From the NCBI GenBank assembly GCA_014650415.1, contig BMUX01000006.1, forward strand, positions 1-64,000: a stretch of 64,000 nt of DNA, given 5' to 3'. A model generated the notes under the pieces. It had not been told where the DNA came from, did no database searches, and saw only the letters and a list, made by a program, of their open reading frames with translations. The position numbers were made by a program, and so were the translations under genes. This document shows positions 26,001 to 34,553 of the stretch, in pieces. The stretch comes from Streptomyces spiroverticillatus (GTDB lineage Bacteria > Actinomycetota > Actinomycetes > Streptomycetales > Streptomycetaceae). Positions within the stretch are counted from its first letter, which is position 1; every line of letters starts with the position of its first letter.

Positions 26001-27946
26001 TCCGCGAGCTCGGGCACGACACCCAGACCGAGGACTTCACGGTCGTCGGTGTCGGCGACATGTCGGGTGACGTGTTCGGCAACGGCATGCTGCTGTCCGA
26101 GCACATCCGGCTGGTGGCCGCATTCGACCACCGGCACATCTTCATCGACCCGAACCCGGACGCGGCCGTCTCCTACGCCGAGCGCCGTCGCCTGTTCGAG
26201 CTGCCGCGCAGCTCCTGGGCCGACTACAACAAGGACCTCCTCTCGCAGGGCGGCGGCATCCACCCGCGCAGCGCCAAGTCCATCCCGGTCAACGCCGCGA
26301 TGCGCGAGGCCCTGGGGCTGGAGGCGGGCGTCTCCAAGATGACCCCGGCCGACCTCATGCAGGCCATCCTCAAGGCGCCGGTCGACCTGCTGTGGAACGG
26401 CGGCATCGGTACGTACGTCAAGTCGTCCGCCGAATCCAACGCCGACGTCGGCGACAAGGCGAACGACGCGATCCGCGTCAACGGCGAGGACCTGCGGGTC
26501 AAGGTCGTCGGCGAGGGCGGCAACCTGGGCGCCACCCAACTCGGCCGCATCGAGTTCGCCCGCGAGGGCGGCCGGATCAACACCGACGCCATCGACAACA
26601 GCGCCGGCGTGGACACCTCCGACCACGAGGTGAACATCAAGATCCTGCTCAACGCGCTCGTCACCGACGGCGACATGACGGTCAAGCAGCGCAACAAGCT
26701 GCTCGCCGAAATGACCGACGAGGTCGGCACCCTGGTGCTGCGCAACAACTACGCGCAGAACACCGCCCTGGCGAACGCCGTCGCCCAGTCGCCGTCGCTG
26801 CTGCACGCGCACCAGCGCTTCATGCGCCGCCTCACCCGTGACGGTCACCTGGACCGGGCGCTGGAGTTCCTGCCCAACGACCGCCAGATCCGGGAATTGT
26901 TGAACAATTCCAAGGGGCTGTCGCAGCCGGAGCTGGCCGTCCTGCTCGCGTACACGAAGATCACCGTCGCGGACGAGCTGATCTCCACGGGGCTGCCCGA
27001 CGACCCGCACCTGCGGGTGCTGCTGCACGAGTACTTCCCCGCCGCCCTGCGGGAGAAGTTCGCCGAGCAGATCGACGCGCACGCCCTGCGCCGCGAGATC
27101 ATCACCACGGTGCTGGTCAACGACACCGTCAACACCGGTGGTTCGACCTTCCTGCACCGGCTGCGCGAGGAGACCGGCGCGTCCATCGAGGAAGTCGTGC
27201 GGGCGCAGTTCGCGGCCCGGGCCATCTTCGGTCTCAGCGACGTCTGGGAGGCCGTCGAGGCGCTCGACAACCAGGTCGCCGCCGACGTCCAGACGCAGAT
27301 CCGGCTGCACTCGCGGCGCCTGGTCGAGCGCGGCACCCGCTGGCTGCTCGGCAACCGTCCGCAGCCGCTGGAGATCGGCGAGACCGTCGAGTTCTTCAGC
27401 GCGGGCGTGGCGCGCGTCTGGGACGACCTGCCGAAGCTGCTGCGCGGCGCGGACCTGGAGTGGTACCAGGGCATCCTCGCCGAGCTGACCGCCGCCGGTG
27501 TGCCGGAGGACCTGGCACTGCGCGTGGCGGGCTTCTCCTCGGCCTTCCCGATCCTCGACGTGGTGGCCATCGCCGACCGCCTCGACAAGGACCCGATGGA
27601 CGTCGCCGAGGTGTACTACGACCTCGGTGACCGGCTCGGCATCACGCAGTTGATGGACCGCATCATCGAGCTGCCGCGCGCCGACCGCTGGCAGTCCATG
27701 GCCCGCGCCTCCATCCGCGAGGACCTGTACGCCGCCCACGCCGGTCTGACCCAGGACGTGCTGTCCGTCGGGAACGGCAGCTCCACCCCGGAGCAGCGCT
27801 ACAAGGCGTGGGAGGAGAAGAACGCGGCCCTGCTGGGACGCGCGCGTTCCACCCTGGAGGAGATCCAGGGCTCGGACGACTTCGACCTGGCGAACCTGTC
27901 GGTGGCGATGCGCACCATGCGCACGCTGCTGCGCAACCGGGTCTGA
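23012..27946 (+). CDS. gdhB: NAD-dependent glutamate dehydrogenase, 180-kDa class
   Basis: A 1,644-residue enzyme of the large, NAD-specific glutamate dehydrogenase class, first characterised in Streptomyces clavuligerus, which deaminates glutamate to 2-oxoglutarate in catabolism. The long N-terminal part contains ACT-like and helical regulatory segments; the catalytic core lies around residues 800-1250, with the substrate Lys in VPVGAKGGFVAK, the RWSDRREDFRTEVLGL segment and the Rossmann-fold part VVGEGGNLGATQLGR. ATG 23012, after AGGAGCCAGAGGAC, is preferred to a start 18 codons earlier. A bidirectional hairpin follows. Confidence 0.95.
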   Translation: MQTKLDEAKAELLARAARVAENSPAGGLTPTGSESEGAPDQDALLAYLQRYYLHTAPEDLSDRDPVDVFGAALSHYRLAANRPQGTANVRVHTPTVEENGWTCSHSVVEVVTDDMPFLVDSVTNELSRQGRGIHVVIHPQVLVRRDVTGKLIEVLAKQITGELPHDAIVESWIHVEMDRETDRGDLKQITADLLRVLSDVREAVEDWEKMRDSALRIADELPGEPKAADLPDQEVEEARELLRWLAADHFTFLGYREYELTGDDSLAAVPGTGLGVLRSDPQHHEDDETHPVSPSFSRLPADARAKAREHKLLVLTKANSRATVHRPSYLDYVGVKKFDAEGNVVGERRFLGLFSSAAYTESVRRVPVIRRKVAEVLEGAGFTANSHDGRDLLQILETYPRDELFQTPVDQLRSVVTSVLYLQERRRLRLYLRQDEYGRYYSAIVYLPRDRYTTGVRLRLIDILKEELGGTSVDFTAWNTESILSRLHFVVRVEPGTELTVLTEADVERIEARLAEAARSWSDGFAEALNAELGEERAAELLRRYGHAFPEGYKADHSPRAAVADLVHLEQLSQGVKDFALSLYEPVGAGPGERRFKIYRTGEQVSLSAVLPVLQLLGVEVVDERPYELRCADRTHAWIYDFGLRMPQNPGGGDYLADDARERFQDAFAAVWTGAAENDGFNSLVLRAGLTWRQAVVLRAYAKYLRQAKSTFSQDYMEDTLRNNVHTTRLLVSLFEARMSPERQKAGTELIDGLLEELDGALEQVASLDEDRILRSFLTVIKATLRTNFFQKADGGKPHAYVSMKFDPQAIPDLPAPRPAYEIWVYSPRVEGVHLRFGKVARGGLRWSDRREDFRTEVLGLVKAQMVKNTVIVPVGAKGGFVAKNLPDPSVDRDAWLAEGIASYKTFISALLDITDNMVAGEVVPPKDVVRHDEDDTYLVVAADKGTATFSDIANEIAIAYNFWLGDAFASGGSVGYDHKGMGITARGAWESVKRHFRELGHDTQTEDFTVVGVGDMSGDVFGNGMLLSEHIRLVAAFDHRHIFIDPNPDAAVSYAERRRLFELPRSSWADYNKDLLSQGGGIHPRSAKSIPVNAAMREALGLEAGVSKMTPADLMQAILKAPVDLLWNGGIGTYVKSSAESNADVGDKANDAIRVNGEDLRVKVVGEGGNLGATQLGRIEFAREGGRINTDAIDNSAGVDTSDHEVNIKILLNALVTDGDMTVKQRNKLLAEMTDEVGTLVLRNNYAQNTALANAVAQSPSLLHAHQRFMRRLTRDGHLDRALEFLPNDRQIRELLNNSKGLSQPELAVLLAYTKITVADELISTGLPDDPHLRVLLHEYFPAALREKFAEQIDAHALRREIITTVLVNDTVNTGGSTFLHRLREETGASIEEVVRAQFAARAIFGLSDVWEAVEALDNQVAADVQTQIRLHSRRLVERGTRWLLGNRPQPLEIGETVEFFSAGVARVWDDLPKLLRGADLEWYQGILAELTAAGVPEDLALRVAGFSSAFPILDVVAIADRLDKDPMDVAEVYYDLGDRLGITQLMDRIIELPRADRWQSMARASIREDLYAAHAGLTQDVLSVGNGSSTPEQRYKAWEEKNAALLGRARSTLEEIQGSDDFDLANLSVAMRTMRTLLRNRV
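26893..26911. repeat. 19-base AT-rich palindrome inside gdhB
   Basis: GGAATTGTT-G-AACAATTCC is a perfect inverted repeat with 9-base arms within the coding sequence for RELLNNSK. It uses two consecutive TTG leucine codons and an AAT, all rare here, so the base composition departs sharply from the surrounding gene. Confidence 0.7.
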
Positions 27947-27963
27947 TCCGGTAGAGCACTGAG

Positions 27964-27998
27964 GCGAGGGGCCCACCACTTTGTGGCGGGCCCCTCGC
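27964..27998. terminator. bidirectional terminator after gdhB
   Basis: Arms GCGAGGGGCCC (27964-27974) and GGGCCCCTCGC (27988-27998), loop 13 bases, sit between the convergent gdhB and GT87 genes. Confidence 0.75.
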
Positions 27999-28005
27999 GC
28001 CGTAC

Positions 28006-28055
28006 TTACTGCGTCACGGTTTCGGGTTGCTTACTGCGTCACGGTTCTGGGTTGC
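28006..28055. repeat. 25-base tandem duplication over a stop codon
   Basis: Two adjacent 25-base units (28006-28030 and 28031-28055) differ at two positions and both begin TTACTGCGTCACGGTT. On the minus strand the inner copy encodes the last residues and stop of the GT87 protein, and the outer copy repeats them just past the stop. Confidence 0.85.
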
Positions 28056-29290
28056 TTCACCGTCGACGCCCACAGCCGGCGGCACGCCAGCACCGCGGCG
28101 GCCACCAGCAGTCCGTTGCGTACGAGCATCAGCAGGCAGCCGTACACCGTCCCCGACGTCACCTGCCCGTACGCCAGCGGGTAGGCGAGAGTACTCACGA
28201 AGGACGCCACCAGCAGGAGCTTCACCACCGGGCGCAGCACGCTCTCGCGCAGCGTCATGCACACCGCCGACAGCCCGATCAGCCAGATCATGTACTGCGG
28301 GCTGATCACCCGGCTGGTGACCACGAACAGCAGCACCGCGCACAGGGCCGCGTCGCACGCCGTCGCCGGTGTCCAGCGCCGCGCCTTCACCCGCCACAGC
28401 AGCAGCCAGCCGAACGCCGCCACCGTCAGCGCCAGGGAGACGTGCGCGACGGTGGACACGTACGGGCCGAGGTACTCCATCGCTCCGTAGCGGTACTCGA
28501 CCCGGTAGGCCCCTTCGTACGGCGCTCCGACGAGCCGGGCGAGCGCCAGCACGGTGCCGCCCAGCGACTCGATCTGCACGCCCCTGTTGCCCTGCTGGCG
28601 CAAGAAGTCGAAGGTGTGCGAGAACGCCAGCGCCAGCACCCCCAGCAGCGCCGCGGCCGACACCACGGCCGAACCCCAGGCCGTCTTGGTGGTACGTCCC
28701 CGGGGTGCGCCCAGCAGCGCCAGCGCCGGCCACACCTTCACCAGCGCGCCGACGGCGGCCAGCGACCCGGCCAGCACCGGCCGTGCGCGCAGCGCCAGCA
28801 GCGAGAGGACCGCCAGGGCGGTCACCTGGACGTCGTACCGCACCAGCGGCACGTGCAGCAGCAGTGGCAGCCCGGCCACCCACACCCAGGCGCCCGCGAG
28901 GCGTCCCTGCGGGCGTCCCGCGCGCACCAGTGCGGCGGTGACCACCGCGTCGACGAGGAGGGTGAGCGCGACGAACGCCTGGAAGTAGCTCAGTCCTGGC
29001 ACCAGCGCCGGTGACAGGATCACCAGGGCGGCGCCCGGCGGGTACTGCCACATCACGTCGTCCAACGGGAAGGCGCCGGTGAGCAGTTGCTCGTACCAGG
29101 TGCGGTAGATCCGGTGCACCTCGCCGTTGATGCCGTCGCCGACCCGGCCGAACACCTCCGAGACCAGCAGGACCTGGAGGGTGCGGGTGAGGACCCACAC
29201 GGCGGCCAGGCGGACGGGCGAGGGCCGGGGAGGGGACCCGGGGGCCGTCTGGGCGACCGGGGCGCTGGGGGCGAGCTGCGGGGGCGTCAT
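28031..29290 (-). CDS. GT87-family membrane glycosyltransferase
   Basis: A 419-residue polytopic membrane protein (about ten helices) of the DUF2029/GT87 family, which transfers sugars such as mannose from a polyprenyl phosphate donor outside the membrane. The extracytoplasmic first loop contains the acidic segment GRVGDGINGEVHRIYRTWYEQ followed by DVMWQYPPGAA, as in GT-C enzymes (segment abbreviated here to its key residues: D, E, and the WQYPP turn). It ends a minus-strand operon behind the TagG/TagH-like exporter genes, which suggests it decorates the exported polymer. Confidence 0.8.
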   Translation of the reverse strand: MTPPQLAPSAPVAQTAPGSPPRPSPVRLAAVWVLTRTLQVLLVSEVFGRVGDGINGEVHRIYRTWYEQLLTGAFPLDDVMWQYPPGAALVILSPALVPGLSYFQAFVALTLLVDAVVTAALVRAGRPQGRLAGAWVWVAGLPLLLHVPLVRYDVQVTALAVLSLLALRARPVLAGSLAAVGALVKVWPALALLGAPRGRTTKTAWGSAVVSAAALLGVLALAFSHTFDFLRQQGNRGVQIESLGGTVLALARLVGAPYEGAYRVEYRYGAMEYLGPYVSTVAHVSLALTVAAFGWLLLWRVKARRWTPATACDAALCAVLLFVVTSRVISPQYMIWLIGLSAVCMTLRESVLRPVVKLLLVASFVSTLAYPLAYGQVTSGTVYGCLLMLVRNGLLVAAAVLACRRLWASTVKQPRTVTQ

Positions 29291-29374
29291 CGCCGGGATT
29301 TTAGAACGCCCGTGCCCGGAACAGCCGTCAGGCCCGGGCCGTGAGCCGCCGTCGGTCCGTGCCCGGGAGTGCGG

Positions 29375-30166
29375 TCACCTGCCTTTTGCGGCGACCGACT
29401 GTTCGTAGGCGGCCACCACCTCGTCGGCGGGTCCGTCCATCCGCAGTGTGCCCGACTCCAGCCACAGGGCCCGGTCGCAGGTCTCGGTGACGGTCTTGTG
29501 GTGGTGGCTGACCAGGAACACCGTGCCCGCCTGTTCGCGCAGTTCGGCGATGCGGCGGCGGCTGCGCTCCTGGAAGCGGGAGTCGCCGGTGGACAGGGCC
29601 TCGTCGATCAGGAGCACCTCGTGGGTCTTGGCGGCGGCGATGGAGAACTTCAGGCGGGCCGACATGCCGGAGGAGTAGGTGTTCATCGGCAGCGAGACGA
29701 AGTCGCCCTTCTCGTTGATGCCGGAGAACTCGACGATGGAGTCGTAGCGCTCGGCGACCTCCTGGCGGGACATGCCCATCGCGAGAGTGCCGAGGACGAC
29801 GTTTCGTTCACCCGTCAGATCGTTCAACAATGCGGCGTTCACGCCCAGCAGGGAGGGCTGGCCCCGGGTGAGCACCCGGCCCCGGTCGGCGGGCAGGAGG
29901 CCGGCGACCGCCTTGAGGAGGGTGGACTTGCCGGAGCCGTTGGAGCCGATCAGCCCGATCGCCTCGCCCTTGTGCGCGACGAAACTGACGCCCTTGACCG
30001 CGTGCACCGTGCGCACGGCGGGGGAGGGTGCGCGGGAGAGCAGCCCGCGCAGGGCCCTGACGGCGTTCCCCCGGCCCGAACCCGCCCCGTGCACGCGGTA
30101 GGTGACGTGCAGGCCGTCCACGACGACGGTGGGGGATTCCTCGGCGGTCTGCGGGTGCTCAACCAC
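29375..30166 (-). CDS. polysaccharide/teichoic-acid ABC exporter ATPase, TagH-like
   Basis: A 263-residue ABC ATPase of the TagH/Wzt/RfbE group that powers export of lipid-linked polymers. Walker A is GSNGSGKST (74-82), the signature is YSSGMSARLKFSI, Walker B is VLLIDEALSTGD, and the H-loop is SHHHKT. An insertion before Walker A (residues 28-55) is typical of this group; there is no C-terminal carbohydrate-binding domain. The GTG start overlaps the end of the permease gene by 8 bases. Confidence 0.88.
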   Translation of the reverse strand: MVEHPQTAEESPTVVVDGLHVTYRVHGAGSGRGNAVRALRGLLSRAPSPAVRTVHAVKGVSFVAHKGEAIGLIGSNGSGKSTLLKAVAGLLPADRGRVLTRGQPSLLGVNAALLNDLTGERNVVLGTLAMGMSRQEVAERYDSIVEFSGINEKGDFVSLPMNTYSSGMSARLKFSIAAAKTHEVLLIDEALSTGDSRFQERSRRRIAELREQAGTVFLVSHHHKTVTETCDRALWLESGTLRMDGPADEVVAAYEQSVAAKGR

Positions 30167-31061
30167 GGCCGTACCTCTCTTCCGCGCGCCAGAAGTGCAC
30201 GAAGCCGCCCGCGCCCGCGACGAGCGCCCAGGCGGCGGCCAACGCCCACACGTGCGCCGGGAGCTGCGCGGTGCCGTAGCTGTCGATCAGGGCGTACCGC
30301 ACCAGTGCGATGTACACGGCCGCCGGATTGCACTCCAGGAGCACGCGCACCACGCCCGGGACGCTGTCGCCCCGGACGAGCTGCGCCACGCTCCACATCA
30401 CCCCGGACGTGTACATCCAGGTGCGCAGCAGGAACGGCAGCAGTTGCGCCAGGTCCGGTGTGCGGGCCGCCAGCCGGGCCAGCACCAGCGCCACACCGGT
30501 GTTGAAGAGGGTCTGGAGCGCCAGGGCAGGCACCACCAGCAGCCAGGAGGGGCGCGGGAGCTGCCCGCAGCACACCAGGACGGCGGCCAGCACGCCCAGC
30601 GAGATCAGCAGCTGCTGGAGCTGTTGCAGGGCGTAGGAGACGGGCAGTGCGGCGCGCGGGAAGTGCAGCGCGCGCACCAGGCCGAGGTTGCCGCTGATGG
30701 CGCGGGCGCCCGCCATCAGGGTGCTCTGCGTGAACGACCACACGAAGACGCCGGTCACCAGGAACGGCACGAAGTCGCTGACGTCGTCCTTGGTGTGCAT
30801 CAGCTCGCCGAACACGAAGTAGTACACCGCCGCGTTCAGCAGCGGCGTCAGCACCTGCCACAGCTGGCCGAGCCGGGCGCCGCTGTACTGCGCGGTGAGC
30901 CGCGCGGTGGCGAAGGCCGCGACGAAGTGCCGCCGCGACCACAGCTGGTGGACGTACTGCCGCAGACCGGGGCGGGCGCCGCTGACGGTGAGGCCGTGCG
31001 CGAGGGCGTAGGCGGTGAGGTCGGGCGGGAGCGGGCGGGGCGGGGCGGTGGAGGTGGCCAT
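30159..31061 (-). CDS. ABC-2 type polymer exporter permease, TagG-like
   Basis: A 300-residue ABC-2 permease with six predicted helices. The N-terminal amphipathic part (LWSRRHFVAAFATARLTAQYSGARLGQLW abbreviated: RRHF...YSGARLGQLWQVL) and the FVWSFTQSTLMAGARAISGN segment are typical of TagG/Wzm-like permeases for teichoic acid or O-antigen-type polymers. It is the first gene of the minus-strand operon with the ATPase and the GT87 enzyme, and is divergent from a TetR gene. Confidence 0.85.
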   Translation of the reverse strand: MATSTAPPRPLPPDLTAYALAHGLTVSGARPGLRQYVHQLWSRRHFVAAFATARLTAQYSGARLGQLWQVLTPLLNAAVYYFVFGELMHTKDDVSDFVPFLVTGVFVWSFTQSTLMAGARAISGNLGLVRALHFPRAALPVSYALQQLQQLLISLGVLAAVLVCCGQLPRPSWLLVVPALALQTLFNTGVALVLARLAARTPDLAQLLPFLLRTWMYTSGVMWSVAQLVRGDSVPGVVRVLLECNPAAVYIALVRYALIDSYGTAQLPAHVWALAAAWALVAGAGGFVHFWRAEERYGRG

Positions 31062-31246
31062 GGGGCTGCTTTCGCTCGGTGCGCCGGTTTTGTCGCAGGC
31101 GTGGGAGGACGCCGGACGTCCTGCGCCGGGCGGCGTGGTGCCGAGCGGCGAGAGCGTCGGGACGGGACCGTATCGTCGTGGCGTCGACAGTAGGACGCAT
31201 CGACGTCGAAACGCAACCGTTCCGTCGTGACGCTAGGATTTCGGCC
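31062..31246. promoter_or_regulatory. divergent exporter/TetR control region
   Basis: The 185-base gap between the divergent exporter and TetR genes contains the palindrome TCGACGTCGA (31200-31209) flanked by two related CGTCGTGRCG sequences (about 31174-31184 and 31225-31232). TetR-family regulators commonly bind dyads in such shared promoters, so this is the likely place for autoregulation. Confidence 0.4.
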
Positions 31247-31894
31247 ATGACGACCGACCCGAAGACCCCGGACGCCGCAGGAGCAGGCCCCGCCAAGCGA
31301 GCCCCCGCCGGGGCCGCGGTGCTGCGCGAGGACGTCACCGAGGCCATCCGCGCCGCCGTCTTCGCCGAACTGGCCGCCGTCGGCTACGCCCGCATGTCCA
31401 TCGAGGGCATCGCCCGCCGTGCGGGCGTCGGCAAGACGGCCGTCTACCGGCGCTGGAGCTCCAAACTGCACCTCGTCCTCGACCTGGTGTCCGCCGTCGC
31501 CGCACAGGGCCTCCCAGCCCCCGCCACGGGCTCCCTGTACGGCGACGTACGCGCCCTGATCGAGGTCCTCGCGCACGCCCTGCGCCACCCCGTCGCCTCC
31601 CAGGTGATCCCCGACCTGCTGGTCGAGGCCGTCCGCAACCCGGAGATCGCCGAAGCCATCCGCGCCGCCCTGCTCGACCCCCGCCGCGGTGTCGCCGCCG
31701 GACTCGTCCGGGACGCCGTCGCACGCGGCGACCTGCCCGAGGGGACGGACGTCGACCGCGTCCTGGAACTGGTGGCCGGCCCGCTGTACTGGCGGATGGT
31801 CGTCGTACGGACCGAAACCACAGAGGGGCCCGAGGGGTACGACACCCACATGGATGACCTCGCGAAGGCGGCCGTCGCCGCGCTCACCGCCTGA
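31247..31894 (+). CDS. TetR-family transcriptional regulator
   Basis: A 215-residue repressor-type protein. The N-terminal helix-turn-helix is clear (about 50-70: MSIEGIARRAGVGKTAVYRRW), and the C-terminal helical domain matches the TetR_C_16-like group (VASQVIPDLLVEAVRNPEIAE and GPLYWRMVV). It is divergent from the polymer exporter operon and upstream of the methyltransferase genes, so these are its probable targets. The effector is unknown. ATG 31247 was chosen over upstream in-frame starts that lie in the control region. Confidence 0.88.
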   Translation: MTTDPKTPDAAGAGPAKRAPAGAAVLREDVTEAIRAAVFAELAAVGYARMSIEGIARRAGVGKTAVYRRWSSKLHLVLDLVSAVAAQGLPAPATGSLYGDVRALIEVLAHALRHPVASQVIPDLLVEAVRNPEIAEAIRAALLDPRRGVAAGLVRDAVARGDLPEGTDVDRVLELVAGPLYWRMVVVRTETTEGPEGYDTHMDDLAKAAVAALTA

Positions 31895-32024
31895 ACGGGC
31901 AGGTGGTGCGGGGAAGATGACGAGAATCGTGGACGGCCGACACACGCGCGGACGTTGACGGCAACAATGGGGGCGCCGCCGTGGTGCGGCATCCTCCATG
32001 AGTTGACGTCACAGGGAGAGAACC

Positions 32025-32753
32025 ATGCACCAGTCCGCTTACGACCAGATGGCGCTCTGTGTGAAGGAGTACATGCCCCTGACCAAGCGACACCGCGTCG
32101 TCGACCTGGGGTCGCGGATTTCGCCGGGGCAAAGCCTCACCCACCGCGCCCTGTTGGCGGACCACAAGGTGGACTACGTCGGCGTCGACGTCCTCGACGG
32201 GCCGAACGTGGACCGGGTCATGGCCGACCCGTACCGCATCCCGCTGAAGTCGCGCAGCGCCGACATCGTCATCTCCGGGCAGGCCTTCGAGCACATCCCG
32301 TTCTTCTGGGCCTCCATCATGGAGATCGGCCGGGTGCTGCGGCCCGGCGGGCATGCCTTCATCACCGCCCCCTCGCGCGGCAACGCCCATGACGCACAGG
32401 ACTGCTGGCGCTACTACCCCGACGGCTTCCGCGCGATGGCCGCCTACTGCGGGCTCGAACTGCGCGAGGCGTTCACCGACTTCCCGCCCATGAAGGGCAT
32501 CCGGCACGACTACCAGGCCATCGACGCCAAGCACGCCTACTGGGGCGACTCGGTCGGCGTCTTCCGCAAGCCGAGCCGGGCGCCCCACCTGCCGTACCGC
32601 ATCTCGCGGGCGGTCGTGCGCGAGGTGACGATCCGCTGGGCCAACCACATCGGCGGCGTCGAGGGCATCCCCGCCCCGGGCGCCCACCCGGACCGCAAGC
32701 TGGCCGGACGCCCCAAGCAGGTGCCCGCCCCCGCCGCCGAGCCGGTGCAGTAG
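32025..32753 (+). CDS. class I SAM-dependent methyltransferase
   Basis: A 242-residue methyltransferase-like protein of the Methyltransf_11 fold. Motif I is the somewhat degenerate VVDLGSRISPG (residues 25-35), motif II/acidic loop is VDYVGVDVLDGPN, and the later motifs are SADIVISGQAFEHI and RVLRPGGHAFITAPS. The acceptor is unknown. The ATG follows AGGGAGAG at a good distance. It starts a plus-strand run with a GT-C-like membrane protein and a TylF-like methyltransferase, next to glycopolymer export genes, so a sugar or polyol of a surface polymer is a plausible substrate. Confidence 0.82.
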   Translation: MHQSAYDQMALCVKEYMPLTKRHRVVDLGSRISPGQSLTHRALLADHKVDYVGVDVLDGPNVDRVMADPYRIPLKSRSADIVISGQAFEHIPFFWASIMEIGRVLRPGGHAFITAPSRGNAHDAQDCWRYYPDGFRAMAAYCGLELREAFTDFPPMKGIRHDYQAIDAKHAYWGDSVGVFRKPSRAPHLPYRISRAVVREVTIRWANHIGGVEGIPAPGAHPDRKLAGRPKQVPAPAAEPVQ

Positions 32754-32895
32754 CCGCCCCTCCCGGAACAGCGGACCACCGGGCGGCCGTCACGCCCGGT
32801 GGTCACCCGGATGCCCGCACGTCGCATCCCGAGGGCGCCCACCGGCCCGTTGCAGGGTGACGGGGACATCGATCCCCTCCGGAGGGCGCCCCCGC

Positions 32896-34494
32896 ATGGC
32901 CGTCGCATCCCCCGCCGCGCCCCGCACGGCGGCGCGTGGCACGCACCCTGCCGCCCCCCGCCACCGCCCCGCGCCGGCGCCTGTGCGGCGGCTGCCCCCG
33001 GCACCGGACCTGGTGCTCGGCGCCGTCGTCTGCTTCCTGGTGTGCATCGCCTGGCGGCTGCCCTGGATCGGCGACCTGGGGCAGCACGCGGCGGTCGTCG
33101 AGCGGCTCACCCAGAACCTCTCCGACCCCGGCAGCCCGCTCGTCGCCCGCCCCGGCGACAGCAGCCCGTACTACACGCCCTACACCGTCCTGGCGGCCCT
33201 CCTCGCACGGCTGACGGGCCTGCCGACGCTCGCGACGATGAGCGTCTGCGCCACGGCCAACGGCGTCGCCCTGATCGCCGCCCTGCGCTGCTTCGTGCGC
33301 ACCCTGTCCTCCCGCGCCTGGGCACCGGTGTTCGCCACCCTGTGCATGCTCTTCCTGTGGGGGACGCAACTGTTCCTGTGGAGCGGCCACACCTCCCTGT
33401 CGGCACTGTGCCTGTCACTGTCATACCCGAGCATGTTCGCCCTCGCGCTCGGGCTGTACCTGTGGGCGCGCCTCATGCGGGCGACGCGCGGGCACACCGG
33501 TGTGCGGCACTGGGCGGTCACCGGGCTGCTGGCCGCCGTGCTGGTGCTCATCCACCCGGTGATGGCGGTGGGGGCGCTGATCGGCTGCGCCGCGGTGTGC
33601 GCCGGTACGGTGCGAGGACGCGACCGGGGCATCCTCGCGCGCGGTGCCGCAGCCGCCGCCGGCGCGGTGCTCCCGCTGCTGCTGTGGCCGTACGGGAACG
33701 TCCTGTCGGTGCCCGACTCCTCGGCGCTGGACCACTTCCACGTCGTGGCCTACCAGGCGATGCCCGAGCGGTACGGGCTGGCGCTGATCGCCGCACCCGT
33801 CCTGCTGCGCCGGTACCGGCGCTCGCGGCGCGATCCCCTGGTGCTCCTGTGCCTGGGCACCGCGGCCGTCACCGCCGCCGGATGGTGCACCGGGCACTAC
33901 ACCTGGGGGCGCGTGCTGCCGTACCTGCTGCTCGGGCTCCAGTGCGCCGTCGCCGTCGAGGTGTGCGCCCGGTGGCCGCGCGCGCGGGTCGAGCGGATCC
34001 GCCGCACCCTGCTCGCCGCCGTGCTCGCCGTGGCGCTGCCGCTCGGCGCCTGCGCGCAGGCGGGGGCGGTCCTCTACCTGCTGCCCGCCGACCTGGTGCC
34101 GCGTGCGTTCGCCGACCGTGTGCGGTTCCTGCCGCCGTGGCCGGACCTGGAATGGGTGATGCGCCATGTGCACCGGGGGGACGTGGTGTTGACCGACCAC
34201 TATGTGGCGGAGCGGATGCTCCCCGGCTACGGCGCCTACACGGTGAAGCCCGCCTGGCCGCAACCGGAGATCCCCGTGGCGGAGAGCGACCGAAGAGCCG
34301 CCGACGTGGAACGTGCGCTGAGTGGCCGAACTGATGCGCGTCTGCGCCGAAAAGCCGTGTGCAGCGCGGGCGCCGATTGGCTGCTGCTGACCTGGCGACA
34401 GTCAATTCCCCCTGGTCAGGGGTTCTTTACGGTGGCCACAGGTCCGGACAAGTCACGTCTCGTACGGGTGGACCTGCACTGCCGAAGCACGTAA
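32896..34494 (+). CDS. large membrane protein, GT-C-like
   Basis: A 532-residue protein with roughly ten membrane helices between residues 35 and 400 and a soluble C-terminal portion of about 130 residues. The first extracytoplasmic loop (WIGDLGQHAAVVERL) has an Asp/Glu pattern reminiscent of GT-C glycosyltransferases, but no family is certain. The ATG at 32896 has GGAGGG nine bases upstream and is preferred to a GTG at 32857. It lies between two methyltransferase genes within the surface-polymer locus, which suggests a polyprenyl-sugar transferase or a polymer-handling protein. Confidence 0.68.
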   Translation: MAVASPAAPRTAARGTHPAAPRHRPAPAPVRRLPPAPDLVLGAVVCFLVCIAWRLPWIGDLGQHAAVVERLTQNLSDPGSPLVARPGDSSPYYTPYTVLAALLARLTGLPTLATMSVCATANGVALIAALRCFVRTLSSRAWAPVFATLCMLFLWGTQLFLWSGHTSLSALCLSLSYPSMFALALGLYLWARLMRATRGHTGVRHWAVTGLLAAVLVLIHPVMAVGALIGCAAVCAGTVRGRDRGILARGAAAAAGAVLPLLLWPYGNVLSVPDSSALDHFHVVAYQAMPERYGLALIAAPVLLRRYRRSRRDPLVLLCLGTAAVTAAGWCTGHYTWGRVLPYLLLGLQCAVAVEVCARWPRARVERIRRTLLAAVLAVALPLGACAQAGAVLYLLPADLVPRAFADRVRFLPPWPDLEWVMRHVHRGDVVLTDHYVAERMLPGYGAYTVKPAWPQPEIPVAESDRRAADVERALSGRTDARLRRKAVCSAGADWLLLTWRQSIPPGQGFFTVATGPDKSRLVRVDLHCRST

Positions 34495-34553
34495 ACCAAG
34501 TGGCCGGATGTTGACGAGATATAGGCGGACGGCGCTATTTCCGCGTACTGTCC

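Noticed and set aside
23093..27979. A 1,628-codon open frame opposite gdhB.
   Set aside because: Antisense shadow of a gene with clear domain content; rich in Val, Gly, Leu and Arg runs with no motif.
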